A stretch of 47,040 nucleotides of DNA. It comes from an uncultured Haliea sp. (lineage in GTDB: Bacteria > Pseudomonadota > Gammaproteobacteria > Pseudomonadales > Halieaceae). The first letter of the stretch is position 1; each line of letters opens with the position of its first letter. The notes under the pieces were generated by a model that was given only the letters and a program-made list of their open reading frames with translations, did not search any database and was not told the DNA's origin. Shown here piece after piece: positions 44,170 to 47,040 of this stretch. The DNA is taken from contig CAMYIZ010000052.1 in the NCBI GenBank assembly GCA_947258585.1, forward strand, positions 1-47,040, read 5' to 3'. Both the position numbers and the translations under genes were made by a program.

Positions 44170-44175
44170 TATGAT
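44170..44175 (+). promoter_or_regulatory. Possible -10 box of the DUF3348-DUF802 operon
   Basis: TATGAT, a five-of-six match to the -10 consensus, lies 30 bases before the DUF3348 start in the divergent gap with ybiT. No good -35 box stands at the right distance, so the call is tentative. Confidence 0.35.
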
Positions 44176-44205
44176 GCGCGCCTTTTGCCGGTACCCCCCT
44201 GCGCC

Positions 44206-44856
44206 ATGACTGAATCCCTGCAACGTCTCGAAGCCGCGCTGGCGCCGCTGCTGCCCCGCGCGGTGGCCCGCGACCGCCTGCGGCTGCTGGACTGGCTGAG
44301 CCAGCCGCTGGACCTCAACGGCGCGGGTGCCCTGTCGGGCTTGCTGGGCCGGCCCCGGAACAGCGCTGTTCCGCCCCTGCACCCGGACCAGGCCGCTGCG
44401 GCCAGGGTCAAAGTGCTGGCAGTGCGCGCTGCGCTGCTGCAGAAGGTTGCCGATGGCCTGGCGTCTGCCGAGCCGGACGGTGCCGAGGCCCCGGAGCAGG
44501 CGCGGGGTTCCAGCGCGCTGGAATCCCCGCCCGGAATCCCGCGCCGACAGCGCTTCTACGCCCAGCAGCAGCGGGAAATGGAGCTGCGTATCCACGGCCT
44601 GCGCGCGGAACTGCGGGCGCAGTTGCGGGACGCGTCCCCGGCGCTGGCGCAGCTGGCGGCGCTGGATGAAACCCTGGGCCAGGGACTTGCGAAACCGCTG
44701 GAGAAAGCCTGCAACTGGCTGCCCGCCCTGGTAGCCGGGCGGGAGGACGTGTCGGTGGCGGAGCTTCAGGCCCTGCTGCTGGCGGAGCTGGAGACCCGCC
44801 TGCAACCGGTGTTCGGCTTGCTGGCGGCCCTAGAAGAACATACGGAAGGCAACTGA
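44206..44856 (+). CDS. DUF3348 family protein
   Basis: A 216-residue cytoplasmic, mostly helical protein rich in Ala, Leu and Arg, matching the DUF3348 family found in beta- and gammaproteobacteria next to DUF802 genes. No catalytic motif is visible. The [27 protein letters not shown] segment (about 107-135) is probably a coiled coil. The ATG at 44206 is the only good start, though no ribosome site is evident. It is the first of four overlapping genes. I infer a cytoplasmic partner of the motor complex encoded after it; its role is unknown. Confidence 0.78.
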   Translation: MTESLQRLEAALAPLLPRAVARDRLRLLDWLSQPLDLNGAGALSGLLGRPRNSAVPPLHPDQAAAARVKVLAVRAALLQKVADGLASAEPDGAEAPEQARGSSALESPPGIPRRQRFYAQQQREMELRIHGLRAELRAQLRDASPALAQLAALDETLGQGLAKPLEKACNWLPALVAGREDVSVAELQALLLAELETRLQPVFGLLAALEEHTEGN

Positions 44857-46319
44857 TGGTCAAGACCCTCTCCGCCCTGGTATTCCTGCTGGGCGTCGCC
44901 CTGATCGCCTGGATGGGCGCGGGCTTTGTGCACACCAGCCCGCTGGCCCTGCTGGTGACCCTGGCCATTGGCGTGTTCTACGCCATCGGCTATGCCGAGC
45001 TCTGGCGCTACCAGGGTGACACCGGGGCGCTGGAGGCGGCTCTCGCCGGCGCCGGGGCCGAGGCTGGAACCGGAGCCATCGAACTGGCCCCCTGGCTGGG
45101 GACGCTGCCCGCCAGCCTGCGCACCGCGGTCAGCCTGCGCATTCAGGGTGAGCCGGTGGCGCTGCCCGCACCCCTGCTGACCCCTTACCTGACCGGGCTG
45201 CTGGTCATGCTGGGCCTGCTGGGAACCTTTGTCGGCATGATGGCGACGCTGCAGGGCACCGTCACTGCCCTGGAGGGCAGTACCGAGCTGAACGCGATCC
45301 GGGCCGGGCTCGCGGCACCGATCAAGGGCCTGAGCATGGCCTTTGGTACCTCGGTGGCCGGGGTCGGCGCCTCCGCTGCCCTGGGCTTCATTTCCACTCT
45401 CAGCCGGCGCCAGCGCCTGGCAGCCGGGCGCCTGCTGGAGCACCGTGCCGCCACCGCGTTCAAAAGCCACTCCCGCACGCACTACCGGGAACAGATGCTG
45501 GAGCACGCTGCCCTGCAGTCCGCGCAGCTGCCGGTGCTGGTGGCGACGGTAGAGCAGGGTCTGCGGGACAGCATTGCCGCCCAGACCGCCCATGCCGCGC
45601 AGCTGCCGACGCTGGTGGCAAGAATAGAGCAGGGCCAGCGGGATAGCGTCGCCGCCCAGGCCGAGCAGCTGCAGGCGCTGGTGGCAACGGTGGAGCAGGG
45701 TCTGCGGGACAGTATCGCCGCTCACGGGGAGTGGGCGGCCGGCACACTCAAGCCCGCGATCGATAGCACCATGGCCGGCCTCGCCGCCGCGGTGGCCGAC
45801 ATCACCGGGGAGCTGCGGGAAGCCGTCACTGGCATCCGCTCCGAGGCGGAGGCGGCAGCGCAGCGCGATCTGGCACTGCTGGAGCAACAGCGCGGCCTGC
45901 TGGCGGAGCTCACCACCACCGCGGAGGCGCTGCGGGAGGAGGCGGGACAGCACCGCGCCAGCGCCGAGGCGCTGACGGAAAACGCCGGCCGCCTGCTGGC
46001 TGACACCAGCACCCGGTTCGAGACCCGGGTGGAGAGCGACTCCGGCCGGCTGGCGGAGGTCGCGGAGCATTTCGCCGCCAGCGCCATCGAACTGTCCAGT
46101 CTCGGCGAGGCCCTGGGGGCGGCGATGGCGCAGTTCCAGGACAACAGCACCGAACTGCGCGCCACCCTGGCGCAGATGGACGCCGCGCTCTGCAGCTCGA
46201 CCCAGCGCAGCGATGAGCAGATGGGCTACTACGTCGCCCAGGCGCGGGAGGTTATCGACCACAGCGTGCTGGCCCAGCAGCAGCTGATTGAACAGCTGCG
46301 GCAGCTCAGCCATGCGTGA
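44856..46319 (+). CDS. DUF802 protein: MotA/ExbB/ZorA-like stator with long coiled-coil tail
   Basis: A 487-residue inner-membrane protein. Four hydrophobic segments are visible at about 5-24, 28-47, 110-132 and 158-181. The last two carry an ExbB/TolQ/MotA-like core: GLLGTFVGMMATL and AFGTSVAGVGASAALGF. Residues 190-487 form a long helical, Ala/Glu/Gln-rich tail, predicted coiled coil in the cytoplasm, containing a tandem repeat (about 224-290). This layout resembles ZorA of Zorya defence systems and other ion-driven 5:2 motors. The TGATG junction couples it to DUF3348, and its end overlaps the MotB-like gene by 8 bases. Confidence 0.82.
   Translation: MVKTLSALVFLLGVALIAWMGAGFVHTSPLALLVTLAIGVFYAIGYAELWRYQGDTGALEAALAGAGAEAGTGAIELAPWLGTLPASLRTAVSLRIQGEPVALPAPLLTPYLTGLLVMLGLLGTFVGMMATLQGTVTALEGSTELNAIRAGLAAPIKGLSMAFGTSVAGVGASAALGFISTLSRRQRLAAGRLLEHRAATAFKSHSRTHYREQMLEHAALQSAQLPVLVATVEQGLRDSIAAQTAHAAQLPTLVARIEQGQRDSVAAQAEQLQALVATVEQGLRDSIAAHGEWAAGTLKPAIDSTMAGLAAAVADITGELREAVTGIRSEAEAAAQRDLALLEQQRGLLAELTTTAEALREEAGQHRASAEALTENAGRLLADTSTRFETRVESDSGRLAEVAEHFAASAIELSSLGEALGAAMAQFQDNSTELRATLAQMDAALCSSTQRSDEQMGYYVAQAREVIDHSVLAQQQLIEQLRQLSHA
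45525..45725 (+). repeat. Three tandem repeats in the DUF802 coiled-coil tail
   Basis: Three imperfect copies of a 66-75 base unit begin at 45525, 45600 and 45666. Each encodes a version of QLxxLVAxxEQGxRDSxAAx. The DNA copies are nearly identical in the GAGCAGGG...CGGGA core, suggesting recent in-frame duplication that lengthened the tail. The copies differ in length by multiples of three (75 and 66), so the frame is kept. Confidence 0.8.
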
Positions 46320-46947
46320 GTATGACGACAGCGCCCACCAGCCGCCGGTGTGGGCGGTCTTTGGCGACCTGATGTCGGCGCTGGTGGGTATCTTCGTGCT
46401 GGTGCTGGTGTGGACACTGGGCCTGCAGGTCGAGCTGTCGCGCTCGCTGGAAGAAGAGGTGGCCCTGCGCCAGAGTGAACAGGCGCGGCGCGAGGAACTG
46501 GAGCGGGCGCTGTCGGATCCGCTGGCCCAGGGCCGGATCACCCTGCGCGATGGCCGCATCGGGATCAGCGGCCAGCTGTTGTTTGCGCTGAACTCCGCCG
46601 AACTGCAGGAGGAGGGCAGGGCACTGATCGCCACCCTGGTGGAGCCGCTCAAGTCCTGGTTGGGAGCGCGGGAGGAACTGCTGATGGTCAGCGGCTTTAC
46701 CGACGACCTGCCGATCCAGGAAGGCAACAACCGCTTTGCCGACAACTGGGAACTCTCCGCCCAGCGCGCCCTGACCGTGACCCGGGCGCTGATCGAGGCG
46801 GGCATGCCGCGGGAGCTGGTGTTCGCCTCCGCCTTCGCCGACCAGCAGCCGGTGGTGGCCAACACCGATGCCGACAGCCGGGCGCAGAACCGGCGGGTGG
46901 AAATGGCGCCGGTGCCCAGAAGCGCCGCCACGGAGTCGCCCCGGTGA
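46312..46947 (+). CDS. MotB/ZorB-like OmpA-domain protein
   Basis: A 211-residue protein with one N-terminal membrane helix (about 14-38) whose start contains Asp19 in FGDLMSALVG, placed like the proton-binding Asp of MotB. A short coiled coil (40-65) leads to an OmpA/MotB peptidoglycan-binding domain: LFALNSAEL, GFTDDLPI, NWELSAQRALTVTRALIEAG and a closing NRRVEM. The NWELSxxRA form is specific to MotB/ZorB-like domains. With the DUF802 protein it should form a peptidoglycan-anchored ion channel/motor. ATG 46312 overlaps the DUF802 stop; its own stop overlaps the next gene. Confidence 0.88.
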   Translation: MREYDDSAHQPPVWAVFGDLMSALVGIFVLVLVWTLGLQVELSRSLEEEVALRQSEQARREELERALSDPLAQGRITLRDGRIGISGQLLFALNSAELQEEGRALIATLVEPLKSWLGAREELLMVSGFTDDLPIQEGNNRFADNWELSAQRALTVTRALIEAGMPRELVFASAFADQQPVVANTDADSRAQNRRVEMAPVPRSAATESPR

Positions 46948-47040
46948 CCGCCGCGGTCTCCGCCCTGGCAACGCTGCGGGCAGAATACGCGCGCCTGCTG
47001 GCGGCGGATGCGGCGCGGGTGGACCCGTTCCGGTCGCAGC
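46944..47040 (+). CDS. DUF2894 family protein, N-terminal part (cut by window edge)
   Basis: A GTG at 46944 overlaps the stop of the MotB-like gene (GTGA). The 32 readable codons begin MTAAVSALATLRAEYARLLA and include RVDPFRS, which fits the start of DUF2894 proteins; this family is usually the fourth member of the DUF3348-DUF802-OmpA cluster. The rest lies beyond the window, so identity rests mainly on context. Confidence 0.6.
   Translation, partial: MTAAVSALATLRAEYARLLAADAARVDPFRSQ

Noticed and set aside
44035-44805. Upstream continuation of the ybiT frame, which would make a 799-residue protein
   Set aside because: The extra 257 residues are Gln/Arg/Gly-rich, lie opposite the DUF3348 gene and are missing in YbiT; the GTG at 44034 gives the family N-terminus.
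44766-46931. 721-codon minus-strand open frame across the DUF802-OmpA genes
   Set aside because: It is the antisense shadow of two well-supported plus-strand genes; Gln/Arg/Gly-rich low-complexity translation with no domain.
1-47040. CRISPR array, tRNA or rRNA genes
   Set aside because: No regularly spaced direct repeats, no cloverleaf-type tRNA sequence and no conserved rRNA segment was noticed when reading; a covariance-model search would settle it.
44206-47040. Calling the last cluster a complete Zorya defence system
   Set aside because: Only the motor pair resembles ZorA and ZorB. No ZorC or ZorD helicase/nuclease gene is seen within the window, and the flanking genes are DUF3348 and DUF2894, so only the motor resemblance is claimed.

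Overview
The window looks like chromosomal DNA of a GC-rich, aerobic, marine-type gammaproteobacterium. A Halieaceae/OM60-like lineage is my best guess. I base this on two large TonB-dependent receptors, secreted hydrolases, LpxR, NrtS, a YbiT-type ABC-F protein and the DUF3348/DUF802 cluster. The placement is inference; no rRNA or tRNA gene was seen.

Layout. 1-127: right end of an IS3-type insertion sequence. 199-1545 (-): a secreted alpha/beta hydrolase, followed by about 560 bp of unassigned sequence. 2110-10894: locus 1, a GntR/FCD regulator divergent from a tightly packed operon of cupin, TonB-dependent receptor, exported amidohydrolase, Tat-type beta-lactamase-fold esterase, DUF2817 peptidase-like protein and MFS transporter. 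A strong promoter with a perfect 16-bp palindrome lies in the divergent gap. 10974-17000 (-): NrtS, LpxR-like lipid A deacylase, LysR regulator, SnoaL-like protein, cytochrome P450 and a metallo-beta-lactamase-fold hydrolase.

17135-30911: locus 2. A penicillin-acylase-family enzyme and a membrane-anchored AraC regulator run left. A CocE/NonD hydrolase, class-C serine hydrolase, TonB-dependent receptor, exported D-aminoacylase-like amidohydrolase, class III aminotransferase and APC permease run right. Both loci share a receptor, an exported amidohydrolase and a serine hydrolase, and each ends in an inner-membrane transporter. I infer two uptake-and-cleavage pathways for N-acylated, amide- or ester-linked compounds, possibly peptides with D-residues or lactams.

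30898-37987: a small conserved protein, an outer-membrane barrel protein and a MalT/LAL-type LuxR regulator, divergent from a two-gene 2-oxoacid:acceptor oxidoreductase plus a ferritin-like protein. 38001-44034 (-): a von Willebrand A protein with four Ig-like repeats, two alpha/beta hydrolases, a 60-bp relic of an ABC-F gene, and intact ybiT. 44206 to the right edge (+): four overlapping genes DUF3348, DUF802, MotB/OmpA-like and DUF2894 (cut by the edge). They look like a MotAB/ZorAB-type ion-driven motor with two uncharacterised partners, and are the best candidate here for a poorly described system.
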